From assembly GCA_964372165.1 (NCBI GenBank), contig CAYJPT010000101.1:1-8674 (forward strand): a stretch of 8,674 nt of DNA. Reading direction: 5' to 3'. Below the pieces are notes generated by a model that did no database searches, was not told where the DNA came from, and saw only the letters and a list, made by a program, of their open reading frames with translations. Numbering within the stretch: position 1 is the first letter of the stretch; every line of letters begins with the position of its first letter. The position numbers were made by a program, and so were the translations under genes. Origin of the DNA: CAYJAD01 sp964372165. Lineage in GTDB: Bacteria; Desulfobacterota; Desulfovibrionia; Desulfovibrionales; Desulfovibrionaceae. Shown here in pieces: positions 1 through 7,173 of this stretch.

Positions 1-16
1 CATTTGGCAACCCCCA

Positions 17-34
17 ACGTGAGGAGAATCACGT
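17..34 (+). promoter_or_regulatory. rplJ ribosome binding site inside a start-codon hairpin
   Basis: A strong Shine-Dalgarno sequence (GAGGAG, 21-26) sits six bases before the GTG at 33 and fixes that start. ACGTGA (17-22) is exactly complementary to TCACGT (29-34), so the mRNA can form a six-base-pair hairpin with GGAGAA in the loop and the first two bases of the GTG codon in the stem. The pairing is read directly from the sequence; any effect on translation is inference. Only 32 bases of the leader are present, so a classical upstream L10-binding leader cannot be assessed. Confidence 0.7.
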
Positions 35-551
35 GAACAGGTCCGAAAAAACCGCTCTCATTGAGGCTATTAAAGCTAAAGCTGAAAAAGCTTCTATTAC
101 AGTGGTGACTGACTTCAAGGGCATGCCGGTGGAAGAGCTGACTAGCTTAAGAGTGGCCTTGCACAATGCAGGTTGTGACTATCTTGTAGTCAAAAACACT
201 CTAGCTCGCATAGCATTCACCGACACAACGCACGACTCCATTAAAGATGACTTTAAGGAAAACTGCGCCATTGCCTTTGGGTACGATGACCCTGTGGCGG
301 TGGCTAAAGCATTAAGCGACTTTGCAAAGGGAAGCAAAATCTTTAAGATTCGCCACGGCAGCCTTGAAGGTAAAGTTCTCTCTGCAGAACAAGTTGACAG
401 TCTTGCCAAGATGCCAAGCAAGGAACAACTCCTTGCCCACACACTTGGTACTATGAATGCTGTGCCCACCAATTTTGTTTCACTTTTTGCCAATATGATT
501 CGCGGCATGCTTTATGCGCTTAAAGCAATTGAAGAAAAGAAAGCCGCCTAA
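33..551 (+). CDS. rplJ: 50S ribosomal protein L10
   Basis: L10 anchors the L7/L12 dimers on the 23S rRNA and so forms the base of the ribosomal stalk that recruits translation factors. The 172 residues match the usual bacterial length. The N-terminal RNA-binding part contains the familiar pattern VVTDFKGMPVEELTSLR (about residues 24-40) and a VVKNTLARIA stretch (about 52-61). The C-terminal helix that carries L7/L12, near residues 155-172, ends in a Lys/Ala-rich tail. The start is GTG, supported by the strong ribosome binding site at 21-26. rplL follows after 56 bp, the standard order, and the two are almost certainly cotranscribed. GC content is visibly higher than in the genes downstream, as expected for a highly expressed gene. 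The upstream genes (normally rplK and rplA) lie outside the window. Confidence 0.97.
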   Translation: MNRSEKTALIEAIKAKAEKASITVVTDFKGMPVEELTSLRVALHNAGCDYLVVKNTLARIAFTDTTHDSIKDDFKENCAIAFGYDDPVAVAKALSDFAKGSKIFKIRHGSLEGKVLSAEQVDSLAKMPSKEQLLAHTLGTMNAVPTNFVSLFANMIRGMLYALKAIEEKKAA

Positions 552-607
552 TCAGGCAAAAAGTTTAACCTTTTATAAAAAAAGCTAAAGATTTTTAGGA
601 GAATACC

Positions 608-991
608 ATGTCAGTAACCAAAGAACAAGTTGTTGAATTTATTTCCAACATGACTGTGTTGGAACTTTCTGAATTCATCAAAGAATTAGAAGAAAAGTTT
701 GGTGTATCTGCTGCTGCCCCTGCTGCCGCTATGGTAGTTGCTGCTCCTGCCGCTGGTGGAGCTGAAGCTGCAGAAGAAAAAACTGAATTCGACGTAATTC
801 TTAAAGAACCAGGTGCTAACAAAATTGCTGTTATCAAAGTTGTTCGCGCACTTACAAGCCTTGGCCTCAAAGAAGCTAAGGACAAAGTTGACGGAACACC
901 AACTGCAATTAAAGAAGCTGTATCCAAGGAAGAAGCAGAAGATGCACAAAAGCAGCTTGTTGAAGCCGGTGCAGTTGTTGAAATTAAGTAA
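608..991 (+). CDS. rplL: 50S ribosomal protein L7/L12
   Basis: This is the flexible stalk protein, present as dimers bound to L10, that contacts EF-Tu, EF-G and IF2 and stimulates their GTPase activity. The 127 residues show the full domain order: an N-terminal dimerisation domain (about 1-35, with EFIKELEEKFGV), an Ala/Gly-rich hinge (about 36-57) and the globular C-terminal domain (about 59-127). The C-terminal domain carries the signature EFDVILKEPGANKIAVIKV and the factor-binding stretch GLKEAKDKVD. An AGGAG site at 597-601, six bases before the ATG, supports the start. The gene is the second of the rplJ-rplL unit and is followed 25 bp later by a strong intrinsic terminator. The protein looks closest to Desulfovibrio L7/L12, judged from memory. 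Confidence 0.98.
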   Translation: MSVTKEQVVEFISNMTVLELSEFIKELEEKFGVSAAAPAAAMVVAAPAAGGAEAAEEKTEFDVILKEPGANKIAVIKVVRALTSLGLKEAKDKVDGTPTAIKEAVSKEEAEDAQKQLVEAGAVVEIK

Positions 992-1015
992 TTTTTTTAC
1001 TTATTAAATACATTG

Positions 1016-1045
1016 AAAGCGGCATGTTTTTTGCCGCTTTTTTTT
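1016..1045 (+). terminator. Intrinsic terminator after rplL
   Basis: AAAGCGGCA (1016-1024) and TGCCGCTTT (1032-1040) form a perfect nine-base-pair stem with a seven-base loop. The run of eight T at 1038-1045 follows directly. This is a textbook Rho-independent terminator. It should end the rplJ-rplL transcript before the glycosyltransferase gene, which then needs its own promoter. I could not pick out a convincing one in 1046-1151. Confidence 0.95.
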
Positions 1046-1151
1046 GTGCCATTTATCCTGCACAAGTAGATTTTCAAATAAATGCAAATTTACTTCAAAA
1101 GCACGAAAATAGAACTAAAAAATAATTGTAAAGGACCCTTGAGTTTGTAAC

Positions 1152-1850
1152 ATGCAAAAAGAACTTAGTATTATTATTCCAACCTTACAAAAAAATCCTC
1201 TATTTCATTTGTTACTTGCAAATTTAAATGATGACCCATGTGTAAGCAAAATCATAATTATTAATAATAGCCAGACTACATTAAATTTTTCTTCATCTAA
1301 GTTACAAGTTATAGACGTTGAAAAAAATATTTTTGTAAATCCAGCCTGGAATTTAGGTATAAAGCATTGCGGGACTGATTATTGGTGTTTAATGAATGAC
1401 GATATTATGCTTTGTGAAAACTTTTGCTCAAAAGTTCTTGATTTGCTTACACCGCACATGGGTGTTGTTGGTATTATGGGCGATTTTGTCAAATGCGTTG
1501 ACACTCATTCTTTTAATAACATTATAAAATGTTCAAATGAGATGTATTTAAGAAAAATGTATCATCTATGCTATTGGTTTGGAATTGCCATGTTTGGGCA
1601 TAAAGATGCTTACATTAATATTCCTGAAGAACTTAAAGTGTTTTTTGGTGACAATTATCTTCTTTATACAAATCGTGAAAATGGTAAGCAAAATTATGCC
1701 ATATGCGGGCAAGAACTATATCACCTTGGAAGTTTATCTTCTAAAGAAGTAAGCCATATGGGACAAGAAGAAAAATTGTTATATGAAAAATGCTGCAAGA
1801 AATATAGTGCCAAGCTAAAGCTTAAACAGTCACTAGCAAGATTCAAATAA
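1152..1850 (+). CDS. Glycosyltransferase, GT-A fold (family 2-like)
   Basis: This is a probable sugar transferase that uses a nucleotide sugar donor. The 232 residues begin with LSIIIPTLQKN (about 5-15), the usual first beta strand and nucleotide-binding loop of family 2 enzymes. A strand ending in INNS (about 37-40), NPAWNLGIKHCGTDYWCLMNDD (about 63-84) and a DxD-like NDD metal-binding motif at 82-84 follow. At 232 residues it is near the lower limit for the family, so it should be a minimal catalytic domain. No signal peptide or membrane segment is seen, so it is cytoplasmic or peripheral. An in-frame TGA at 1140-1142 makes the ATG at 1152 the first usable start; the ribosome binding site is weak (AAGGA, 1131-1135, is rather far). 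It follows the rplL terminator and converges on the AsmA-like gene 44 bp away. The acceptor is unknown; an LPS or other surface glycan is a guess. Confidence 0.85.
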   Translation: MQKELSIIIPTLQKNPLFHLLLANLNDDPCVSKIIIINNSQTTLNFSSSKLQVIDVEKNIFVNPAWNLGIKHCGTDYWCLMNDDIMLCENFCSKVLDLLTPHMGVVGIMGDFVKCVDTHSFNNIIKCSNEMYLRKMYHLCYWFGIAMFGHKDAYINIPEELKVFFGDNYLLYTNRENGKQNYAICGQELYHLGSLSSKEVSHMGQEEKLLYEKCCKKYSAKLKLKQSLARFK

Positions 1851-1894
1851 CATTATTATATTGCACAACTTATTCACTAAAAATTATTGTTTTA

Positions 1895-4800
1895 TCACTT
1901 AAATAAATTGAATAAAGCACCAAATACACCGCCAATAATATCAAATATGCCCAAGCTCAAGCTTCCAATAGCTCCAATTATTACTGCTCCGGTATCTATT
2001 GTCCGTTCTGGATTTTCTAAATTTCCATGATATCTAACCGGAATATCTTTAAGCCCTGACGTACTTGCAACTAAATGCATATCAAGTGAATTTTGTACTA
2101 AATCCAAGTATCCTTTGCCTTTTACATCTAAATTAGGACCTTTAATAATGAGGTTTTTACTATATAATCTACCATTGGATAAAGGACCTGCATCTTGGAG
2201 CTCGTTAAAATGAGTAGAAGGGCCACTAAACGATCCATCTTTATTACGATTTTGCAAAAATCCTTCAGTAATTTTTAATCTCCACGTGCCATCAAGTAAT
2301 GGCAAGATAGTATCAGCATTATTTAATGCACCTTGAGCAGAAATCCATATTGATCCCTTACCACCTATCACAGTATCTAACTTAAGATCTTGGCTTAATT
2401 CAGACATATTTGCATTTTCAATTTGCAGTCCACCTTGAACATGTAAAGAATCACCTAATGCACGCCCAGAAAAAATTATTTGCGTCTTACCACCATAAAA
2501 AATTCCTGAAATTGGATTATTTTTAAGCACACCATTTTCCAGACTAACAGGAATATTCACATCAATGGAATGGGTTTTATATAGGCGCAAGACCTCCACA
2601 TGTATTTTACCTTTAATGTCATTTTCTCTAAGCCATGCAAGTGACCATTGTTTTGAAAGTTCTGTATTAATAGCCGTTTTTGACTGTGTTGACTTAGTTT
2701 TTGTTTTATCATCATCAGTGCCTAAAATTCTGTCTAAATCGAGCAGACCAAATTTCAAATCAACATCCCAAATTGGCCTTAAACTTGTCACCAATTTTTT
2801 AATCGTTCCTTTTGCAATCATATCATCAAGTTGAACATGTAAATCATTAAAATTCAAATTTGTTTTATTACTGGATATTTCTGCTTGTACTTTCAATAAT
2901 TGAGGTGCAGTCTCTGTAATGAAACTCTTATTATCAGCACTTAATTTAGATAGTAAGGTTGATACTTTTTCACTTGTAGCTTTTATCTTAGTTTGCCATA
3001 TAAAATCTTTTGCATAGTCTAAGTTTGCAGAACCACTAAAATTTAAGTTACCAAGGTCTATAACGCTGCCCTGCAAGTCTTTAATACTTACTTTACTTTT
3101 GCTGGTATTTAAGGAAAGTTTACCCTCTATTTCAGACAACATTGGTTGCTTAAGTGTCATAAAACCTTGCTTAAAATTTATGTCCCAAACACTTGGTATA
3201 TCAAACAATTCAACGTCAGTGTAGTTTCTTCCGACTAAGGTTAAAATTCCATTTAAGTTTGTTTTAATATCTAGGTCCGGTCTTTGTAATTGTGCATTCC
3301 ATTGCCCATTATAACGCAAAGTCTCCGGCATCCTTCTTTTAGTCATTTTTCTCGTTAATGGCTTAGATGTAAATTTTCCTGCTGTAGTAAACTTAGTAAA
3401 AGTAGTTCTTGTTTTATCTTGGCTGGTAAAAAATCCATTATCAACTCGCATGGACATTTCACCTTTTTTATTGAACAAAAACTCTCCCATGGTTTTACCA
3501 TAAGATAGAGCTGTAACATCAAGCGAAAGTGCCCCACCAAGAATTTCTCGACCAGCAAGAATAGTTAGAGGACCCTCTGCACGAACATTACGCAATATTG
3601 CTGTAATATCATAACCTATACGATTATCTTCATTACGAAATAATATTAATTTTGCAGATCCCTTACCACCATAAAATTTGCCTATATTAAAATCTAATAA
3701 GACAGCTTTGGGATGATTTTTGGGATTTATCTTTGTTCCTTGTTCTGCTGGTATACACCTAAAAGAAGCATTTTCTACTACTAAATCCCATGTTGTTAAT
3801 TGCTTAACTCGTATGTTAATATCATAATCAATGGTTGGTCCCTTCATATTTTCAGCTTCTATAGTTCCGGGAATTGGTGTCAATGGGGGATGTGAAAAGA
3901 CAGGCGCAGCAACATCGACACCTTCGCTTTCAGGGAAGGCATTAAGCAAAGACACTTTCTGCCCGGTTAAATCAAGAAAAATAACAACTTTCTTCCAACT
4001 AGCAACTCCGCCCTTACCTGTAAAGACTGACTCAGGGGTGCTTGCTGTAACCATTGGTACTTCAAGGCCTTGTTCAGTAATCTTAAATTCAAGCTCACCA
4101 CCTACTATATCTGACAAAGTATGCTGTAAGCCTGGCGGTAAATTTCTTGCAAAGCCAAACCATTGCGTAAGGCTCAAATGGCCTAAATTTAGACGACCTG
4201 CTAAAAATGGAGAGTTAGAAAACAATTGATCTAAAGTGGCATTTAAAACAAGACTATCTTGATCAAGTTGCACTGAGACATCTTCAAAATCAATGGAATT
4301 TTTCTTACCAACTAACCCTCCCCCTACTGATATGGGTATAGGGTTATTATACCATAACAAATTACCACGAATTGCAAAAATTCCTTTTATTAAACTCAAA
4401 ATATGTGATTCGTCTCCATCACGCTCCTGAAATGGCTTTGTAAGTGTATAAAATGAAATGTCAGCATTTTCTAACACATCAGTAATATGCAGACGAGTCT
4501 TAACACTTAAAGCAAAGTCATCAAATATATCATTATGCAATCCTTCCACATTAAATTGCAAAGCATCAAGTTGTGCAACTATATTTTCTTTTTCTAAAAG
4601 CCGTGATGAGCCAAGGTTAAGATCTGTGCTAACTCCACCAAAAAAATTGATATCTACATCAGCATCAAGATTTTCAACCATCAATTGCATGCCGTCAAAT
4701 TCTATTTTTACGCTGGCATGCATAATATTAAGATCGCAACCATATAGAAACGATGGAATTGCTATGATGGGGGTATGACTTTGGAAATAGTCTAGTATAA

Positions 4801-5266
4801 TATTTTCAGATTCACCCTCATTTCTTTTTTCTGCTTCTTGATTTTCACTGGTTATTGTACCAGTAACATGTGGGCGCAAAAAAGAAATTTTACCAAAAGC
4901 CAATTCACCCTTTATTAAACCAAGCAATGAGGGAGTAGCTGTAGCATATGCAACATTAAGCTTAATATTTTCATATTGTAAAACAACATTGCTTAAAGCA
5001 AGTGCCGGTAATGGAAATAATGTCACATCAACAGAGTCAAAGCTCATATCAACATTAGTTCGCGTTTTAACTTCTTCGGCAATGTGTTTAGATAAATCTT
5101 TGGGATTTTGATATAAGTAAAAACTTAAAGCAGAAAATAGCAATAAAAATACTGCCATTACACATAGAATAAAATAAATACATGCACGCCCACAACGAAT
5201 GCAAGCATGACCAAATAGATTCTTTCGTGTAGTATGTGGGCTTGTAGTTACTTGACTCTTATCCAT
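1895..5266 (-). CDS. AsmA-like family protein (large envelope protein, candidate inter-membrane lipid transport)
   Basis: AsmA-like proteins are anchored in the inner membrane and extend into the periplasm. Relatives such as YhdP and TamB are thought to be bridges that move phospholipid to the outer membrane. This 1123-residue protein has a short cytoplasmic N-terminus, one membrane helix (about 30-52) and then an AsmA N-terminal-type stretch (about 55-140, including DMSFDSVDVTLFPLPALALSNV). A very long beta-rich body follows, with repeated short amphipathic strands. An AsmA C-terminal-like region lies at about 940-1090 (GKGSIWISAQGAL, DLVQNSLDMHLVAS, VRYHGNLENPE), and a hydrophobic Gly-rich tail covers the last 30 residues. 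The length is near YhdP and TamB and about twice E. coli AsmA. An in-frame TGA a short way upstream leaves the ATG at 5266 as the only ATG start, although no clear Shine-Dalgarno sequence precedes it. The frame is intact. Cys22, Cys25 and Cys29 form an unusual cluster before the helix. The family call is firm; the transport role is inference from relatives. Confidence 0.88.
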   Translation of the reverse strand: MDKSQVTTSPHTTRKNLFGHACIRCGRACIYFILCVMAVFLLLFSALSFYLYQNPKDLSKHIAEEVKTRTNVDMSFDSVDVTLFPLPALALSNVVLQYENIKLNVAYATATPSLLGLIKGELAFGKISFLRPHVTGTITSENQEAEKRNEGESENIILDYFQSHTPIIAIPSFLYGCDLNIMHASVKIEFDGMQLMVENLDADVDINFFGGVSTDLNLGSSRLLEKENIVAQLDALQFNVEGLHNDIFDDFALSVKTRLHITDVLENADISFYTLTKPFQERDGDESHILSLIKGIFAIRGNLLWYNNPIPISVGGGLVGKKNSIDFEDVSVQLDQDSLVLNATLDQLFSNSPFLAGRLNLGHLSLTQWFGFARNLPPGLQHTLSDIVGGELEFKITEQGLEVPMVTASTPESVFTGKGGVASWKKVVIFLDLTGQKVSLLNAFPESEGVDVAAPVFSHPPLTPIPGTIEAENMKGPTIDYDINIRVKQLTTWDLVVENASFRCIPAEQGTKINPKNHPKAVLLDFNIGKFYGGKGSAKLILFRNEDNRIGYDITAILRNVRAEGPLTILAGREILGGALSLDVTALSYGKTMGEFLFNKKGEMSMRVDNGFFTSQDKTRTTFTKFTTAGKFTSKPLTRKMTKRRMPETLRYNGQWNAQLQRPDLDIKTNLNGILTLVGRNYTDVELFDIPSVWDINFKQGFMTLKQPMLSEIEGKLSLNTSKSKVSIKDLQGSVIDLGNLNFSGSANLDYAKDFIWQTKIKATSEKVSTLLSKLSADNKSFITETAPQLLKVQAEISSNKTNLNFNDLHVQLDDMIAKGTIKKLVTSLRPIWDVDLKFGLLDLDRILGTDDDKTKTKSTQSKTAINTELSKQWSLAWLRENDIKGKIHVEVLRLYKTHSIDVNIPVSLENGVLKNNPISGIFYGGKTQIIFSGRALGDSLHVQGGLQIENANMSELSQDLKLDTVIGGKGSIWISAQGALNNADTILPLLDGTWRLKITEGFLQNRNKDGSFSGPSTHFNELQDAGPLSNGRLYSKNLIIKGPNLDVKGKGYLDLVQNSLDMHLVASTSGLKDIPVRYHGNLENPERTIDTGAVIIGAIGSLSLGIFDIIGGVFGALFNLFK

Positions 5267-5294
5267 ATGTGAGGCATTTATTTTAAAGATTCAT

Positions 5295-5324
5295 ATAATA
5301 ATGGTTTTCTATCAACATTGGCAA
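5295..5324 (-). promoter_or_regulatory. Candidate sigma-70 promoter for the AsmA-like gene
   Basis: Read on the minus strand, TTGCCA (complement of 5319-5324) matches the -35 consensus at five of six bases. After an 18-base spacer, TATTAT (complement of 5295-5300) matches the -10 consensus at five of six. Transcription would begin near 5288 and leave a leader of about 22 bases before the ATG at 5266. In AT-rich DNA such matches arise by chance, so this is a candidate only. Confidence 0.45.
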
Positions 5325-5339
5325 ATTAATATTATACTA

Positions 5340-5372
5340 TGATATAAACAAATTGTTCTTTTGTTAATATCA
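5340..5372. repeat. Imperfect palindrome upstream of the second glycosyltransferase gene (possible operator)
   Basis: TGATATAAACAAA (5340-5352) is the reverse complement of TTTGTTAATATCA (5360-5372) at 12 of 13 positions; the only mismatch is A/A at 5346/5366. Seven bases separate the arms. The element lies 63 bp before the ATG at 5436 and upstream of the AsmA promoter candidate, in the divergent region shared by both genes. Its right arm continues into a 16-base sequence that recurs with one change at 7175-7190. A regulator binding site is a reasonable inference, but no protein can be named. Confidence 0.45.
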
Positions 5373-5435
5373 AATGCTAGAAATGTTATATAGTTTTTAG
5401 CTCACTCCTGCAACATATTCATAATAGGTAAAAAT

Positions 5436-6434
5436 ATGCGCCGCATTTGTTGGATAGGTCATCCTTACTTTCATGCCTCTTTAGCTCAATATGATTGGGA
5501 AGTTTCTTTTTTGGGTTTTCAGGAGTTTGAGATTTTTGATTGGCAACATATTGTCACTAAAATTGGATTTGAACCTGATATAGTAGTCGTTGCGGACAAA
5601 AGCTTGCCACCATTTGTATTAGGTATTGAAAACTTCCCTTGCATTACAATTTTTTATGCTGTTGACAGTCATATACACAGTTGGTTCCCATTTTATGCAC
5701 AAGCTTTTGATTTTTGCCTTGTAAGCCTCTTTGACCATTTAACTTTTTTTAAAAATAAATATTTACCTACTGAGCGCATTATATGGAATCCACCTTTTGC
5801 TAAAGACACGGACTATCCAAACCCCAATGTTATACCTAATTATGATTGTTTATTTGTCGGTAGTTTAAATGAAATCACATTGCCTAAACGCGCAGAATTC
5901 ATGAGTGAACTTATAAAATACATACCCCTACAAATTATGCAAGGAGCATATGTAGACTTATTCCCATTGGGAAAAACTTTAATAAATCAATGTGAAAACG
6001 ATGATTTAAATTTTAGAATTTTTGAGGCCCTTGGTTGTGGTGGCTGCCTAGTAACACCACACATTGAACATGGATTCTCAACATTATTCACCAATGGGGA
6101 ACAACTCTTAAGCTATGAATCAGGCAATGCCAAAGCTGCGGCACATGCCATTAATATACTATTAAAAGATAAACAATTACGCAAAAAAATATCTGAAAAC
6201 GGTTTTAAATTAATAGACAAAAAACACCGTGCAAAACACAGAGCTTATACTTTTACGCAAAAATTTACTAATATTTGTACTGATACAATAATCAAACAAC
6301 GCTTACAAGACGCAAAAAAAATACGAAAAAATTGGTTACGCCCCATATATTTGTTATTTGCTAATGTTTTAGAAAATGATGTTGTACGTCAAGCTTACCT
6401 AAAGGCAGCCCGTGACATTGATTATAATAAGTAA
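5436..6434 (+). CDS. Glycosyltransferase, GT-B fold (CgeB-like / family 1 type)
   Basis: This is a probable retaining glycosyltransferase with two Rossmann-like domains. The 332 residues start with RRICWIGHP (2-10), a typical first strand. An acceptor-side domain runs to about residue 130 and includes ITIFYAVDSHIH (about 70-81). The donor-binding domain follows, with CLFVGSLNE (about 138-146) and the diagnostic stretch NDDLNFRIFEALGCGGCLVTP (about 188-208). There Glu197 and the GCGG loop correspond to the conserved Glu/Gly-rich nucleotide-sugar site of CgeB-like enzymes. A basic helical tail covers about 260-332. No signal peptide or membrane helix is seen. A short AGG (5426-5428) is the only ribosome-binding match before the ATG. 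The gene diverges from the AsmA-like gene across 169 bp and converges on a small membrane protein 21 bp downstream. Donor and acceptor are unknown; flagellin or surface-glycan modification is possible but unsupported. Confidence 0.85.
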   Translation: MRRICWIGHPYFHASLAQYDWEVSFLGFQEFEIFDWQHIVTKIGFEPDIVVVADKSLPPFVLGIENFPCITIFYAVDSHIHSWFPFYAQAFDFCLVSLFDHLTFFKNKYLPTERIIWNPPFAKDTDYPNPNVIPNYDCLFVGSLNEITLPKRAEFMSELIKYIPLQIMQGAYVDLFPLGKTLINQCENDDLNFRIFEALGCGGCLVTPHIEHGFSTLFTNGEQLLSYESGNAKAAAHAINILLKDKQLRKKISENGFKLIDKKHRAKHRAYTFTQKFTNICTDTIIKQRLQDAKKIRKNWLRPIYLLFANVLENDVVRQAYLKAARDIDYNK

Positions 6435-6455
6435 AAAAAACTAAATGGTTAAATA

Positions 6456-6734
6456 TTATTTTTTTTCTTCAAATGGGTCTAGATTTAAATGCAATTTCTC
6501 ATCATGTACATCTTGTCTTTGCAAATCCATATTCAAATCTTGCATAGCAATATGAGAAATTTCATCCTCACCAAGCACATTAGCAAGACGCATTTCCAAA
6601 AGATTTAATTTAGCTCTGGTCTGAGCAAGCTCATTACGCATTGTCTTTAGTAAAATATCTTGATTGCGTAAAATAAAGAAAAACATTATTATAAGACCTA
6701 AAAAAAATAGTGTACTAAATATCATTATAGACAT
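6456..6734 (-). CDS. Small membrane-anchored coiled-coil protein, function unknown
   Basis: I do not recognise this gene. From the ATG at 6734 it encodes 92 residues: one strongly hydrophobic helix (about 3-22, IMIFSTLFFLGLIIMFFFIL), then a charged stretch with heptad-like spacing of Leu, Met and Ile (about 23-56, including TMRNELAQTRAKLNLLEMRL) that should form a coiled coil, then an acidic and polar tail ending FEEKK. An inner-membrane anchor with a cytoplasmic coiled coil is the likely topology. The frame stays open upstream to a GTG at 6806, which would add 24 residues with a second hydrophobic stretch. I prefer the ATG because the longer form lacks a ribosome binding site and gives an unusual double hydrophobic N-terminus. 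The shorter start also lacks a clear site, so the choice is uncertain. It converges on the second glycosyltransferase gene. No phage or toxin signature is visible. Confidence 0.65.
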   Translation of the reverse strand: MSIMIFSTLFFLGLIIMFFFILRNQDILLKTMRNELAQTRAKLNLLEMRLANVLGEDEISHIAMQDLNMDLQRQDVHDEKLHLNLDPFEEKK

Positions 6735-6969
6735 GGGATTTCTTTTGTTGTAGGTTGAATTTATTAAGAACTGTGAACACGCTAATAATAAAGAAAAAAT
6801 TACCACATAGCTTTACTTATAAAACAAAAACATGCAGCTTCTAGAGATACATTTGATTAGCTATATCAACATAACTTAAAAAATTACAAAATGCAAGCCT
6901 TCATAGCAGTAATAGTGAATAACTTATCATAGTAGATTTAATTTATAATTTATTACTAACAACCAGGGA

Positions 6970-6995
6970 GTATGCTATATTTTTGCATTGCATAC
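6970..6995. repeat. Inverted repeat in the gene-free region
   Basis: GTATGC (6970-6975) and GCATAC (6990-6995) are exact reverse complements separated by 14 bases that include a T run. The six-base-pair arms are short, so chance is a fair explanation. It is not followed by a T tract and does not look like a terminator on the plus strand. Confidence 0.3.
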
Positions 6996-7049
6996 GAATT
7001 TAATAAGAATTGATATAATTACATTAATCTCCAAAAATCAGTCAAAACA

Positions 7050-7116
7050 GCTTAATTGTTTATATTAATGCAAGGTTAAATTTTTTTGTGCTTAATTATG
7101 TTAAATTTTATGCTTT
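7050..7116. repeat. Imperfect direct repeats upstream of the radical SAM gene
   Basis: GCTTAATT occurs at 7050-7057 and again at 7090-7097. GTTAAATTTT occurs at 7075-7084 and again at 7100-7109, in each case with TGCTT a few bases later. The copies are diverged and AT-rich. They could be remnants of a local duplication, binding sites for an AT-preferring protein, or chance similarity. Confidence 0.3.
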
Positions 7117-7142
7117 ACAAGTGTTGCGGTTGCAAATAGATT
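7114..7142 (+). promoter_or_regulatory. Candidate sigma-70 promoter for the radical SAM gene
   Basis: TTTACA (7114-7119) matches the -35 consensus at five of six bases. After exactly 17 bases, TAGATT (7137-7142) matches the -10 consensus at four of six. Transcription would start near 7149 and give a leader of about 90 bases that contains the hairpin at 7174-7205. A perfect TATAAT at 7193-7198 is an alternative -10 box but lacks a -35 match at the right distance. Confidence 0.35.
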
Positions 7143-7173
7143 CATATTCATTAAAAATATAAATGTTGATATC

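Noticed and set aside
1044..1065. Second inverted repeat TTGTGC/GCACAA just after the rplL terminator
   Set aside because: The six-base arms have no T tract behind them and the preceding hairpin already explains termination.
1851..1894. Possible bidirectional terminator between the first glycosyltransferase and the AsmA-like gene
   Set aside because: Only weak A-T pairings are possible in these 44 bases; no convincing stem with a T run was found.
3831..4229. Open frame of 132 codons on the + strand inside the AsmA-like gene
   Set aside because: It lies opposite a continuous, recognisable coding sequence and has no family resemblance or ribosome binding site.
5387..5392. TATATA preceded by TG as an extended -10 box for the second glycosyltransferase gene
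   Set aside because: It matches only four of six bases and the nearest -35-like TTGTTA is 20 bases away, so it is not better than background.
6832..6932. Two tiny frames (6832-6879 and 6891-6932) in the gene-free region
   Set aside because: They encode only 15 and 13 residues, lack ribosome binding sites, and are expected by chance in AT-rich DNA.
7098..7139. A 13-codon frame upstream of the radical SAM gene with three cysteines (ends YKCCGCK), considered as a precursor peptide
   Set aside because: It has no ribosome binding site, overlaps the candidate promoter, and the radical SAM protein lacks the SPASM domain typical of peptide-modifying enzymes.
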